Origin: Kaistia algarum
Lineage (GTDB): Bacteria; Pseudomonadota; Alphaproteobacteria; Rhizobiales; Kaistiaceae
Assembly (NCBI RefSeq): GCF_026343945.1
Contig: NZ_JAPKNJ010000001.1
Coordinates: forward strand, 1,116,001 to 1,180,000
Length of the DNA: 64,000 bases
Direction of reading: 5' to 3'
A program made the translations under genes and the position numbers. The stretch's first letter is position 1. Every line of letters starts with the position of its first letter. The notes under the pieces are model-generated. The model was given only the letters and a program-made list of their open reading frames with translations. It searched no databases and had not been told where the DNA came from. This document shows positions 27,785-36,304 of this stretch, one piece after another.

Positions 27785-29164
27785 TTATTGCGCCGGGACG
27801 GTCTCCATTGTCTCGTCCAGCGTGCCGAGGACGGCACCCTTGGCCCGCAGCTTCTCCTGGATCACGGCAACCGGCACCTTCGCGACATCGATACCGTCTC
27901 GCACGGCGATCGTCGCCGCATAGGCCGCGGCCTCTCCAGTCATCGTGCAGGCGGGCACATTCCGCGTCGAACCGTAGGCGACTTCATCGACCGAGATACA
28001 GCGGCCCGCCATGATCAGCTTGCCGGTGCGGGCCGGCAACAGGCATCGGAAGGGAATCCCGTACCCAGTTCCGACATTGTCCATGATGGCGCGGCTGCCG
28101 CCGGGCTCATGCACATCGACCGGCGAGTTGCAGAGACCGATGGCATCAGCAAAGCGTGCCTGGCCGCGCACATCGGCTTCCGTCAGGACATATTGGCCCA
28201 GGATGCGCCTCGTCTCGCGCACGCCGAGCTTGGGCGCGACCTCAAGGAAGATCGCCTTACCGAAGCCGTCGACATAGCGCTGCAAAAAGTCGAAGGCGCA
28301 GTAGGCTTGCTTGCGGATTTCGATCTCGGCGCGGCTGAGATCCCGATCGTCGAGACCGTTGCCCTGGAAGCGCGTGACGTTGACGCTGATCTCGCCGGGA
28401 ATAAGCCCGGTCTTCATCGTGATGTGGTCTTTCGGAATGATCCAGTTGAAGCCTTCCTTGCGCGCCTCCTCGATCCGCCGCGTGAAGCCGGTCAGCAGGA
28501 CGGCCATCACATAGTCTTCATTGCGATCGCCGGCCTCCTTGGGATGAACCAACTCCCACATGTCGTCGCTATGCTTGCGGCAATCGGCCACCAGGGCAGG
28601 CACATCGACGTTGAGCAGCCGGAAATACGACGTGATCGGCTGAGTGAGGCCATCCGTCTTTCGTCCCAGCATGAACTCGGCGCCGGCGAGCGCGGCAACG
28701 TCGCCATCGCCGGATGCGTCGATGAAGACCTTGCCGAGCACCAGGCTCGATCCCGACTTCGTCTGGATCAGCAGGCCCTCCAGCTTGTCGCCGTCCATGA
28801 CAACGCCGGTCGCCATTGCCCGCAGCAGCACTTCAACGCCGGCCTCCTCGACCATCTCGATGATGACGCGCTGCATCACTTCGGCGTCGAATGTCCCGGT
28901 GTACTTCCCCCAGTAGGATTCGCGGATACGCCCGTCGGCTCCCTTGTAGCCGACGCAGCGGTCGATCATTTCCTGGAAGATCCCGCCATTGATCAATCCG
29001 GTCGGCTTGGTCAACCGGCCGCCAGTGATCAGGCCGCCGAGGAAGCCCGTTCCCTCCAGCAGCAGCGTCCTGGCGCCTTCCCGCGCAGCGCGGATGGCGG
29101 CGACAATGCCGGAGGAGCCGGCGCCGACAACCACGACGTCGTAGGATCCAAATAGATTCATCAT
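27785..29164 (-). CDS. FAD-dependent oxidoreductase
   Basis: This 459-residue protein has an N-terminal FAD-binding Rossmann motif GAGSSGIVAAIRAAREG at about residues 15-31 and LLLEGTGFLGG. A second dinucleotide-type segment, VFIDASGDGDVAALAGAEF, and the C-terminal GKLIMAGRCISVDEVAYGS, typical of FAD_oxidored proteins, follow. Start is ATG at 29164 or the adjacent ATG at 29161. AAGGAA lies just upstream, and a longer frame is unlikely. The substrate is unknown. Placement beside the erythronate importer and under the shared operator suggests a sugar-acid or polyol oxidation. Confidence 0.85.
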   Translation of the reverse strand: MMNLFGSYDVVVVGAGSSGIVAAIRAAREGARTLLLEGTGFLGGLITGGRLTKPTGLINGGIFQEMIDRCVGYKGADGRIRESYWGKYTGTFDAEVMQRVIIEMVEEAGVEVLLRAMATGVVMDGDKLEGLLIQTKSGSSLVLGKVFIDASGDGDVAALAGAEFMLGRKTDGLTQPITSYFRLLNVDVPALVADCRKHSDDMWELVHPKEAGDRNEDYVMAVLLTGFTRRIEEARKEGFNWIIPKDHITMKTGLIPGEISVNVTRFQGNGLDDRDLSRAEIEIRKQAYCAFDFLQRYVDGFGKAIFLEVAPKLGVRETRRILGQYVLTEADVRGQARFADAIGLCNSPVDVHEPGGSRAIMDNVGTGYGIPFRCLLPARTGKLIMAGRCISVDEVAYGSTRNVPACTMTGEAAAYAATIAVRDGIDVAKVPVAVIQEKLRAKGAVLGTLDETMETVPAQ

Positions 29165-29210
29165 CGTTTCCTTGGCAGTCCGGTGCTTTGTGATGTCCAT
29201 GGGACGGCGG

Positions 29211-30461
29211 TCAGCCGCCATATTCCATGATGTAAAGACCGGCATTGTAGTCGGTCACGTATATCAATCCGCTCGATTCAACGAATATATCGCAGCTCTG
29301 AATGATCTTTTTCTTGCCGGGCCTGAGGTCCATCAAGTCGTTCGGCGCGGGCGGGATCAGGGCTCCCACTTCCTTCGGCGAATAGGCGTCGGAAATATCG
29401 TGAACCCGTACGCCGGCGTTCTGCCAGGTCGAGAAAATGATCTGCGAACTCTGGAACGTCCCGGGTCGGTTCTCGTGGATATTGTGAGGACCATAGTGCG
29501 CGCCGCGATAGCGATAGTCAGCCTCGGCGGGCGCCGGCAGCGTGGCGATTGAGATCGGATTTTCAGGAACGCGGACGTCGAAGATCCAAATGTTTTTGCG
29601 GCCGTCCTCGTAGTCATCGAGCACCGCCTCATCGAGGACGACCAGCAGATCGCGGTCTGGCAGCGGCAGACAATTGTGGGTGCCGCCCTGGAACGGTGGC
29701 GACCAGTTGTGATGCTTGATCAGCTTCGGATTGGACCGATCGGCGATGTCCATCACCACCAGTCCGGCATCGCGCCACGCGCCATAGGCAATGTCGCCAT
29801 CGACAAGCGCGTGGTGCAGGCCAAACTTGCTGCTGGCCGGCCAGGTTGGCGTCTCGCCCGCAGCAAGATTCATTCCCGGAAGCCAGTAACGCCCCGCCTC
29901 GCGCGGGTTCGCTGGGTCAGACATATCGACCGTCATGAAGATGAAGTCGCTGAACCCATCGAGCAGGGCGGAGACATAGGCCCAGCGGCCGCCCGTATAC
30001 CAGATCCGGTGAATGCCGCCCGAGACGGGCATAAAACCGATGCGGCGCGGGCTGTCGCCCTTGGATATGTCGTAGACCGCCATGCCCGCGTCCCAATCGC
30101 GGGGCGATTGCGGCTTGGCGGTGCCGAGGGCGGCACCCGCCGAAGCCTTGTAATAGCTTGCTTCGTCGGCAAACGCGGCGTCAGCGAAAACATCCTTGCC
30201 ATGAATGACCAGAAGCAGATTGTCGTGCACCTGCAGATGGACATTCCAGGTATTCGGCGGCGCCTGAACATAAGCGCAAAAACGGATATTCTTCGGATCC
30301 TTGACGTCGAGCACGGTGAAGCCTCGACTGAACAGATGCCCGATATAGGCAAAGCCGTTCTGAACCATGACCTGGATGCCGTCGCGGTGACCGCCCTGAT
30401 CCGAATGGCCGATGAGGCGCATGTTGCGCGCGTATTCTGGAGGGGGAAGTGTGTCAGTCAC
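29211..30461 (-). CDS. LVIVD-like beta-propeller protein
   Basis: This protein of about 416 residues consists of repeated modules of the LVIVD kind: YIGHLFSRGFTVLDVKDPKN, DAGMAVYDISKGDSPRRIG, GLVVMDIADRSNPKLIKHHN, AGVRVHDISDAYSPKEVG, GLYIMEYGG. It is probably a six- or seven-bladed propeller. GTG at 30461 is chosen from position and a GGAG 10 bp upstream. No signal peptide is evident. The role is unknown. It reads just upstream of the FAD oxidoreductase (46 bp) and is divergent from the GlcG-like gene, so all three probably respond to the same inducer. Confidence 0.75.
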   Translation of the reverse strand: MTDTLPPPEYARNMRLIGHSDQGGHRDGIQVMVQNGFAYIGHLFSRGFTVLDVKDPKNIRFCAYVQAPPNTWNVHLQVHDNLLLVIHGKDVFADAAFADEASYYKASAGAALGTAKPQSPRDWDAGMAVYDISKGDSPRRIGFMPVSGGIHRIWYTGGRWAYVSALLDGFSDFIFMTVDMSDPANPREAGRYWLPGMNLAAGETPTWPASSKFGLHHALVDGDIAYGAWRDAGLVVMDIADRSNPKLIKHHNWSPPFQGGTHNCLPLPDRDLLVVLDEAVLDDYEDGRKNIWIFDVRVPENPISIATLPAPAEADYRYRGAHYGPHNIHENRPGTFQSSQIIFSTWQNAGVRVHDISDAYSPKEVGALIPPAPNDLMDLRPGKKKIIQSCDIFVESSGLIYVTDYNAGLYIMEYGG

Positions 30462-30635
30462 GTTTCTGATACTCCGGCATGGCGATTCGAATACGAAGGG
30501 GCGGGTTGCCGGGCACGGTCGCGCATGCGCCATCGCGCGAATGCTTGCGGCGATCTGGCCGCATCAAACCTGCCACTCCCCGTCGCCTCCATCCCCCTCG
30601 TCACCCGATCGCTCGACGATGCGAGCACACTAGTG

Positions 30636-30664
30636 GTTGACTTGCACTTGTCAACTGGTACTAA
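30636..30664. promoter_or_regulatory. Divergent promoter/operator for LVIVD-FAD and GlcG-like genes
   Basis: GTTGAC-N8-GTCAAC occupies 30636-30655 and is a perfect palindrome in its arms. Rightward, TTGACT (30637-30642) and TACTAA (30659-30664) with a 16-bp spacer look like -35/-10. Leftward, TTGACA on the minus strand and a TAGTGT box with a 16-bp spacer do likewise. A repressor here would silence both genes. The same palindrome precedes the importer at 23113. Confidence 0.55.
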
Positions 30665-30696
30665 CAGCGGACCAGCGTCACCCGTGGGATACTTCG

Positions 30697-31119
30697 ATGA
30701 GCGCCAACGATCTTCTCGTTCTCCGCCCCCGCCTGACGATCGCGGCAGCGAAGGCCATTGCCGCGGCCGCAGAGGCCGCTGCACAGGAACTGCAGGTAAG
30801 GCTTGTCATTGCGATTGTCGATGAAGGCGGCCATTTGATGCTGCTCCATCGCGACGACGACGCACAGGTCGGCAGCGTCGAGATCGCGACCCTGAAGGCC
30901 CGCACGGCCGTTCTTTTTCGTCGGCAGACAAGGGCCTTCCAGGATGTCGTCGAGGGGGAAGGCCGCCTTGCACTCCTGTGCATACCCAATGGAATACCAC
31001 TGGATGGCGGCGTGCTGCTGAAATCGGGAGACGTGATCATCGGCGCGATCGGGGTGAGCGGCGCATCCGATGAAGTCGACGGCGATATCGGGCGGATCGG
31101 CGCCGCATTGTTGGACTGA
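30697..31119 (+). CDS. GlcG/HbpS-like small protein
   Basis: This 140-residue protein of the GlcG/HbpS (PF03928-type) family shows LTIAAAKAIAAAAEAAAQEL, VRLVIAIVDEGGHLMLLHR, PNGIPLDGGVLLKSGDVIIG and AIGVSGASDEVDGDIG. The family often accompanies oxidation genes for hydroxy acids. Its biochemical role is unclear and may include cofactor binding. ATG at 30697 is the family start, and the upstream frame runs through the promoter. Confidence 0.85.
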   Translation: MSANDLLVLRPRLTIAAAKAIAAAAEAAAQELQVRLVIAIVDEGGHLMLLHRDDDAQVGSVEIATLKARTAVLFRRQTRAFQDVVEGEGRLALLCIPNGIPLDGGVLLKSGDVIIGAIGVSGASDEVDGDIGRIGAALLD

Positions 31120-31266
31120 GCCGCCCAGGCCGCGCGTCGGCCCGCTGATCTCCAGGTGCCCGGCCGGAGATGCCCGGTCCGGCCCGCCTTATCCGGAACG
31201 GGCATTTGCGGATATTCCCGCGCCGATGACGCGATCCGCCCGACGCGGCGCGGTCCGGTCGCCGCG

Positions 31267-31953
31267 TCAGGCTGGCGGTGTCTCGTCGTGGTCGTGATGC
31301 GCATGACCGGCGGGCAGCGTCAGCCCGAAGGTCTTTACGAGGTCATCGACCTGAGCCGGCGTCAGATAGCGCGGGTTTAAATTGCGCAACAACAAATAGA
31401 GCCGCGCCGTCTCCTCGAGTTCTTCGGTCGCGAACACGGCCGCTTCGAGGCTGTCGCCGGCGACGACAGGACCGTGATTGGCAAGCAGGATCGACGAATA
31501 CTGGCCCGACAGCCCCCTGATCGCATCGGCGACGGCCGGATCGCCGGGACGATAGTAGGGTATGAGCGCGGTCTGCCCGGCGCGCATCAGGTAGTAGGGC
31601 GTCATCGGTGGCAGCGCCGCGCGCGGATCGATCTCGGGCAACATGGTCAGTGCGACGGCGTGCGTCGAATGGAGATGAACGATGGCGCGCGCGCCAGGAC
31701 GCGTCTCGTAGACCGCCGAATGGAGCGGGATCTCCTTGGTCGGCCGGTCGCCGGAAACGAGCTCGCCTCTGCCGTCGAGGCGCGTGATCCGGGCGGGGTC
31801 AAGAAAGCCGAGCGACGCATTGGTCGGCGTCACCAGCCAGCCGCCGTCATCGAGCCGGATCGAAATGTTGCCCGACGAGCCCGGCGTCAAACCACGCTCG
31901 AACAGCGACCGGCCGAAGCGGCAGATGTCTTCCCGGAGGCTGTTTTCGGACAT
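31267..31953 (-). CDS. otnC: 3-oxo-tetronate 4-phosphate decarboxylase (class II aldolase fold)
   Basis: This 228-residue class II aldolase/adducin-fold protein has the phosphate loop GSSGNISIRL, the zinc ligands HLHSTH and a third histidine in LLANHGPVVAG. In tetronate pathways OtnC decarboxylates 3-oxo-tetronate 4-phosphate to dihydroxyacetone phosphate. The linked kinase (OtnK), isomerase (OtnI) and LtnD support this call over fuculose-phosphate aldolase. An odd His-rich tail (GHAHHDHDE) ends the protein. AAGGAAG lies 7 bp before the chosen ATG. It follows the LacI gene by 14 bp. Confidence 0.88.
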   Translation of the reverse strand: MSENSLREDICRFGRSLFERGLTPGSSGNISIRLDDGGWLVTPTNASLGFLDPARITRLDGRGELVSGDRPTKEIPLHSAVYETRPGARAIVHLHSTHAVALTMLPEIDPRAALPPMTPYYLMRAGQTALIPYYRPGDPAVADAIRGLSGQYSSILLANHGPVVAGDSLEAAVFATEELEETARLYLLLRNLNPRYLTPAQVDDLVKTFGLTLPAGHAHHDHDETPPA

Positions 31954-31967
31954 GCAAGTCTTCCTTT

Positions 31968-32963
31968 TCACACAGTTGCGCCGGCGACGAGGCGGAAGCC
32001 GCAATCAATGGTCTGCTCCCCCGCATCGTCGAGGATGAGTTGGGCGGCGATCCGGCCGATTTCGTCGCGCGGCGTCTTGATCGTTGTCAGAGGCTGCGGC
32101 GTGTGCCGGGCGATATCGAGGCCGTTGAAACCCATGATCGCGAGTTGGCCGGGAACGGCAATGCCGGCTTCGAGGCAATGGAAATAGCCGCCAAGAGCCA
32201 TGTCGTCGTTCGAGAAATAGACGGCGTCGAGGTCCGGCTGTCGCGCCATCAGAGCCGCGAGACCGGCGCGGCCTTCTCCGACCGAGGAGCGGACTGCCAG
32301 GATGGCCTCGTCGGCCAGCGACAGCCCGGCTTCGGCAAGTGTCTGACGAAATCCAGCGAGGCGCTTGCCGGCGCGGGTGTCCTGCCCGATGTCGTGGCCG
32401 ACATAGCCGATGCGCCGATAACCCCGTTGCACCATATGCTTGGCACTGACCCGCCCGGCGGCGAGGTTCGAAAAACCCACCGCAAGATCCATTGGCGTTC
32501 CGTCGATGTCGAGCAATTCGGCGATCCGGCAGCCGGCTGCCCGAAGCATCCTGCGCGTGCGATCGCCATGTTCAAGGCCGGCGAGCATGACCGCCGCCGG
32601 CCGCCAGGCCAGCATCGCTGCGACGAGCGCTTCCTCGCGCGACGGATCATATTCCGAGACGGCGAAGACGGCCTGCCGTCGGCCCGCCTCCAGCTTCTGC
32701 GTGACGCCGCGCAGTACATCGGCGAAGACGATATTGCTCAGCGACGGAACGACGATCGCTACAAGCGGCGAACCGGTCGAGGCCAGTGCCCCAGCGATTC
32801 GGTTCGGCACGTAGCCGAGTGTCTCGACAGCGGCCATGACGCGAGCACGGGTCTTTTCCGAGAACGAGCCGTGCCCACGCAGCACGCGCGACACGGTGCT
32901 CTCGCCGACACCGGCCGCCTTCGCGACGTCCAGCAGCGTGATGGCCCCGCTCCTCTGCTCCAT
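31968..32963 (-). CDS. LacI-family transcriptional regulator of tetronate genes
   Basis: This 331-residue repressor has a LacI helix-turn-helix at residues 8-55 (TLLDVAKAAGVGESTVSRVL) including the hinge segment YVPNRIAGALAS. A periplasmic-binding-like effector domain follows. Start 32963 (MEQRSGAITLLDVAK) matches the family. The longer frame would begin inside the operator. Two perfect 16-bp palindromes in the divergent promoter are its likely targets. It is cotranscribed with otnC. Confidence 0.92.
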   Translation of the reverse strand: MEQRSGAITLLDVAKAAGVGESTVSRVLRGHGSFSEKTRARVMAAVETLGYVPNRIAGALASTGSPLVAIVVPSLSNIVFADVLRGVTQKLEAGRRQAVFAVSEYDPSREEALVAAMLAWRPAAVMLAGLEHGDRTRRMLRAAGCRIAELLDIDGTPMDLAVGFSNLAAGRVSAKHMVQRGYRRIGYVGHDIGQDTRAGKRLAGFRQTLAEAGLSLADEAILAVRSSVGEGRAGLAALMARQPDLDAVYFSNDDMALGGYFHCLEAGIAVPGQLAIMGFNGLDIARHTPQPLTTIKTPRDEIGRIAAQLILDDAGEQTIDCGFRLVAGATV

Positions 32964-33025
32964 GGCCTCCCCCGGCGGTCTCTCCGATGCAATGTCCTCG
33001 GCGCGGACATAAAAAGCAACCATGA

Positions 33026-33041
33026 TTGGCAGCGCTGCCAA
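33026..33041. promoter_or_regulatory. LacI-type operator 1
   Basis: TTGGCAGCGCTGCCAA is a perfect 16-bp palindrome with the central CG step of LacI/GntR-type operators, proximal to the lacI start. Its centre is 31 bp (about three helix turns) from operator 2, so both lie on the same DNA face. Confidence 0.8.
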
Positions 33042-33056
33042 AATCGGATAGAAGGA

Positions 33057-33072
33057 ATGGCAGCGCTGCCAT
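33057..33072. promoter_or_regulatory. LacI-type operator 2
   Basis: ATGGCAGCGCTGCCAT is a perfect 16-bp palindrome sharing the 14-bp core of operator 1. Its centre is about 49 bp before the ltnD start, so binding would block ltnD-otnI-otnK transcription. Confidence 0.8.
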
Positions 33073-33113
33073 TCGCGATCCCAGATGTCGTCTTGTCACG
33101 AGGGGTATTCGAC

Positions 33114-34040
33114 GTGGGTTCTTCCGCCACAGACCAATCTCAAGTCAAAGTCGCCATCCTCGGGCTCGGCTCGATGGGGATGGGAATCGCCAACGCCCAG
33201 CTGCGGGCTGGCCTCGATGCGGTCGGTTTCGACGTATCGGCCGATGCGATGGCCCACTTTGTCGATCAGGGCGGCCGCGTTGCCCCTTCCGCGGCTGACG
33301 CCGCAGAGGGCGCAGATATCGTCGTGTCGGTCGTCGTCAGCGGCGCACAGACCGAGACGATGCTGTTCGGCTCCGGCGGCATAGCGGATGTCATGAAGGC
33401 CGGTGCCGTGTTCATTTCCTGCGCCACGATGGATCCATCCCTGGCACGGTCCTTGGCGGCGCGGCTCGAGGCGAGGCACGTCCACTATCTCGACGCGCCA
33501 ATCTCGGGCGGCGCCGCGCGGGCCGAAGCCGGCGCGCTGACGGTGATGGCCTCCGGGTCTTCGGAAGCCTTTGCGAGGGCCCGCCCCGTGCTCGGCGCGA
33601 TGGCGGCGACGGTGCATGAACTCGGCGATGCCGCCGGCATCGGCGCATCCTTCAAGATGATCAACCAGCTTCTGGCCGGCATTCATATCGTCGCGGCCAG
33701 CGAAGCAATCGCCCTGGCGTCGAAGCTGGGCCTCGATCTCGATAAGGTCTACGAGGTCATCACCGCCTCCGCTGGCAATTCCTGGATGTTCGAGAACCGC
33801 ATCCCGCATGTGCTGTCCGGCGACTATGCCCCGCACAGCGCGGTAGAGATCTTCGTGAAGGATCTCGGCATCGTCCAGGACATGGCGCGCGGCGAACGCT
33901 ATCCGGCACCGCTCAGCGCTGCCGCGCTGCAGATGTATCTCGCCGCCTCCGGTCTTGGCATGGGACGGGAGGACGATGCCTCGCTCGCCCGTGTCTACGC
34001 CTTGTTGTCCGGTGCGGTTCTGCCCACGAAGGAGAGTTGA
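33114..34040 (+). CDS. ltnD: L-threonate 2-dehydrogenase (beta-hydroxyacid dehydrogenase family)
   Basis: This 308-residue NAD(P)-dependent dehydrogenase has the Rossmann loop GLGSMGMG at about residues 17-24, the substrate signature DAPISGGAARAEAGALTVMASG and the catalytic-lysine region GASFKMINQLLAG. LtnD oxidises L-threonate to 2-oxo-tetronate, the substrate of the next gene. GTG at 33114 is chosen because GAGGGG lies 8 bp upstream. Longer frames reach through the operators and into antisense lacI. It is the first gene of the ltnD-otnI-otnK operon. Confidence 0.9.
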   Translation: MGSSATDQSQVKVAILGLGSMGMGIANAQLRAGLDAVGFDVSADAMAHFVDQGGRVAPSAADAAEGADIVVSVVVSGAQTETMLFGSGGIADVMKAGAVFISCATMDPSLARSLAARLEARHVHYLDAPISGGAARAEAGALTVMASGSSEAFARARPVLGAMAATVHELGDAAGIGASFKMINQLLAGIHIVAASEAIALASKLGLDLDKVYEVITASAGNSWMFENRIPHVLSGDYAPHSAVEIFVKDLGIVQDMARGERYPAPLSAAALQMYLAASGLGMGREDDASLARVYALLSGAVLPTKES

Positions 34041-34043
34041 CCC

Positions 34044-34820
34044 GTGCCCGTCTTCGCCGCCAACCTTTCCATGATGTTCACCGAGTGGCCGTTCCTCGAT
34101 CGCTTCGACGCGGCGGCGGATGCCGGGTTTCGCGCGGTGGAATATCTCTTCCCCTATGAGCATCCGCCCGAGGCGATCGCGGAAAGGCTTGTGCGCAACG
34201 GCCTGACGCAAGCGCTTTTCAACGCGCCGCCGGGGAACTGGTCAGCGGGCGAGCGCGGTCTCGCCGCCCTCGCCGGCCGTTTCGAGGAATTCGACGCCGG
34301 CCTTTCCCGGGCCCTCCTTTACGCAGAAGCGACCGGCGTCAAGCGCGTCCATGTCATGGCGGGCATCGCCGACCGCGCCGATGCCGACGCCGGTGCGATG
34401 TATCGCCATGCGCTTCGCCATGCGGCCGAGCGCTTCGGCACGCAGGGGCTCGACCTCGTCATCGAGCCGATCAATACGCGCAACATGCCGGGCTATTTCC
34501 TCAACGATTTCGCCTATGCCGCGGCGCTAATCGGCGAACTCGGCCTCCCCAATCTCAAGCTGCAATTCGACATCTATCATTGCCAGATCCTTCATGGCGA
34601 CGTGACGATGCGGCTGCGCGCCTTGTTGCCGATCATCGGCCATGTTCAGGTCGCGAGCGTCCCCTCCCGCAATGAGCCCGACGGCGAGGAGCTGAATTTC
34701 CCCTATCTGTTCGACGAGCTCGACCGCCTCGGCTATCAGGGCTTCGTCGGCTGCGAATATAATCCGCGCGGAAAGACGCTGGACGGCCTCGGCTGGTTCA
34801 AGCCGTTCGAAGGGCACTGA
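34044..34820 (+). CDS. otnI: 2-oxo-tetronate isomerase (hydroxypyruvate isomerase family)
   Basis: This 258-residue TIM-barrel protein of the Hyi/OtnI family reads FAANLSMMFTEWPFLDRF, EYLFPYEHP, VHVMAGIADRADADAG, LVIEPINTRNMPGYFLND, LKLQFDIYHCQILHGD and GHVQVASVPSRNEPDGEE, with the metal-binding E, D, H and E positions recognisable. It interconverts 2- and 3-oxo-tetronate. GTG start lies 3 bp after the ltnD stop. Confidence 0.92.
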   Translation: MPVFAANLSMMFTEWPFLDRFDAAADAGFRAVEYLFPYEHPPEAIAERLVRNGLTQALFNAPPGNWSAGERGLAALAGRFEEFDAGLSRALLYAEATGVKRVHVMAGIADRADADAGAMYRHALRHAAERFGTQGLDLVIEPINTRNMPGYFLNDFAYAAALIGELGLPNLKLQFDIYHCQILHGDVTMRLRALLPIIGHVQVASVPSRNEPDGEELNFPYLFDELDRLGYQGFVGCEYNPRGKTLDGLGWFKPFEGH

Positions 34821-34823
34821 ACC

Positions 34824-36092
34824 ATGGCTCTTCTCCTCGGCTGCATCGCCGACGACTATACCGGGGCGTCCGATCTCGCCAACACCTTGACGCGGAACGG
34901 CCTGCGCACGGTCCAGACGATCGGGATCCCGGACGCGTCGCTCGCCCTTCCGGACGTCGACGCTGTCGTCGTGTCGCTGAAGATCCGTTCGGTTGCAGCA
35001 TCCGAGGCCATCCGTGCGGCGCTGGCGGCCGAGGCGTGGATCCGGCAGCGCGGCGCCGGCCATGTCTTCTACAAGATCTGCTCGACATTCGATTCGACCG
35101 ATGCCGGCAATATCGGACCGGTGACGGAAGCGCTGGTCGCCGCGGCGGGCAGCGACATCGCGCTGGTCACCCCGGCCTTTCCGGAGACGGGCCGCACCGT
35201 CTATCGCGGCCATCTCTTCGTGAACGGCCGGCTGCTCAACGAAAGCCCGCTCAAGGATCATCCGCTCAATCCGATGCATGACGCGGATCTCGTCCGGGTG
35301 CTTCGGCGCCAGTCGAAAGGCGAAGTCGGGCTGGTCGATCTCGAGACGATCGCGCAGGGCGAGGCGGCGATCGCCGCGCGTCTTGCCAGCCTGGTGGCCG
35401 AAGGAAAGACGGCGGCGATCGCCGACGCCGTCTTCGAGCGCGATCTCGTGGCCCTCGGGGCCGTCGCGGCGCGGTTCCCCGTTTCGACCGGCGCGTCGGG
35501 ACTGGGGCTCGGCCTGGCGCGCGCGCTCCGGCCGGCCGACCGAGCGTCTTCTGCGGCCGATGCGCTGGCACCGGTGGGCGGCTTTGCAGCCGTCATCGCC
35601 GGAAGTTGTTCGCGGGCTACGCTCGAACAGATCGATGTTGCACAGAGGTCGATGCCGGTGCTGCGGCTCGATCCGGAGGCGCTGATCGACGGCGAGGCCG
35701 AGATTACGAAGGCGATCGCCTTCGCCGACGCCCATCTCGCCGAGGGCCCCTTGGTCATCGCTGCCAGCGCGTCGCCCGATGCCGTTGCGGCGCTGCAGGC
35801 GCGTCATGGCCGGGAGGCGTCGGGTCATGCCATCGAGCGCGCGACCTCGGCCATTGCGGCTGCATTGGTCGAGCGCGGCGTCCGGAGGCTCGTTGTCGCC
35901 GGCGGGGAAACGTCGGGCGCGGCGGTTGATCGCCTGGGTATACCCGCCTTTCTGATCGGTCCTGAAATCGCCCCCGGCGTCCCCATCCTACGGACGGTCG
36001 GCGACACGCATGGTGGTCTGATCATGGCGCTGAAGTCTGGCAATTTCGGCGGCAAGAGTTTCTTCCAGCAAGCGCTCGCCGCGATGCGCTGA
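34824..36092 (+). CDS. otnK: 3-oxo-tetronate kinase (DUF1537 family)
   Basis: This 422-residue four-carbon acid-sugar kinase begins LLGCIADDYTGASDLANTL, the conserved N-terminal sugar-acid loop. It continues with FYKICSTFDSTDAGNIGPVT and AGSCSRATLEQI. The C-terminal nucleotide-binding part has RRLVVAGGETSGAAV. It phosphorylates 3-oxo-tetronate at C4 to make the OtnC substrate. It starts 3 bp after otnI and ends the operon. Confidence 0.93.
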   Translation: MALLLGCIADDYTGASDLANTLTRNGLRTVQTIGIPDASLALPDVDAVVVSLKIRSVAASEAIRAALAAEAWIRQRGAGHVFYKICSTFDSTDAGNIGPVTEALVAAAGSDIALVTPAFPETGRTVYRGHLFVNGRLLNESPLKDHPLNPMHDADLVRVLRRQSKGEVGLVDLETIAQGEAAIAARLASLVAEGKTAAIADAVFERDLVALGAVAARFPVSTGASGLGLGLARALRPADRASSAADALAPVGGFAAVIAGSCSRATLEQIDVAQRSMPVLRLDPEALIDGEAEITKAIAFADAHLAEGPLVIAASASPDAVAALQARHGREASGHAIERATSAIAAALVERGVRRLVVAGGETSGAAVDRLGIPAFLIGPEIAPGVPILRTVGDTHGGLIMALKSGNFGGKSFFQQALAAMR

Positions 36093-36094
36093 GG

Positions 36095-36240
36095 AGTGGA
36101 TCAGCACCTTTTGCCCCTGCTTGATTTGCGCGCTATCGGTCAGCACTTGCCAAGCTGTCATCGCGACCAAGCCGCTTCGACCATCGGCAGATTGGCGGGC
36201 TTGAGCGCGGCAAGGTAGTCCATCTCAGGATTTCGAATTA
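36095..36240 (-). pseudogene. Zinc-type quinone oxidoreductase/alcohol dehydrogenase fragment
   Basis: Minus-strand frames give MDYLAALKPANLPMVEAAW and, after a frameshift near 36165, VAMTAWQVLTDSAQIKQGQKVLIHS. This is the well-known segment before the NADP site of quinone-oxidoreductase-like enzymes. Both ends are missing. It is a decayed fragment just downstream of otnK. Confidence 0.6.
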
Positions 36241-36252
36241 GGCCAAGTCAGC

Positions 36253-36304
36253 GTGTGAATAAGCGGCCAAGCGAGATCCCGCACCAGATGGCTTCAACGC
36301 ATTG
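36253..36304 (+). repeat. Dispersed TIR element, partial copy D
   Basis: About 50 bp match the left end of copies A-C: GTGTGAATAAGCGGCCAAGC, then a block like CCCGCACCAGATGGCTTCAA. The match stops abruptly at about 36304, where SRAP-like coding sequence begins. Only the left tip remains. Confidence 0.55.

Noticed and set aside
27788..29155. Plus-strand frame of 455 codons
   Set aside because: It is antisense to the FAD oxidoreductase, which has clear FAD motifs.
32040..33113. N-terminal extension of ltnD by more than 350 codons
   Set aside because: The extension is antisense to the LacI gene and crosses both operators. The family N-terminus and Shine-Dalgarno fit GTG 33114.
34527..35828. 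Minus-strand frame of 433 codons
   Set aside because: It is antisense to otnI and otnK and has no protein-family features.
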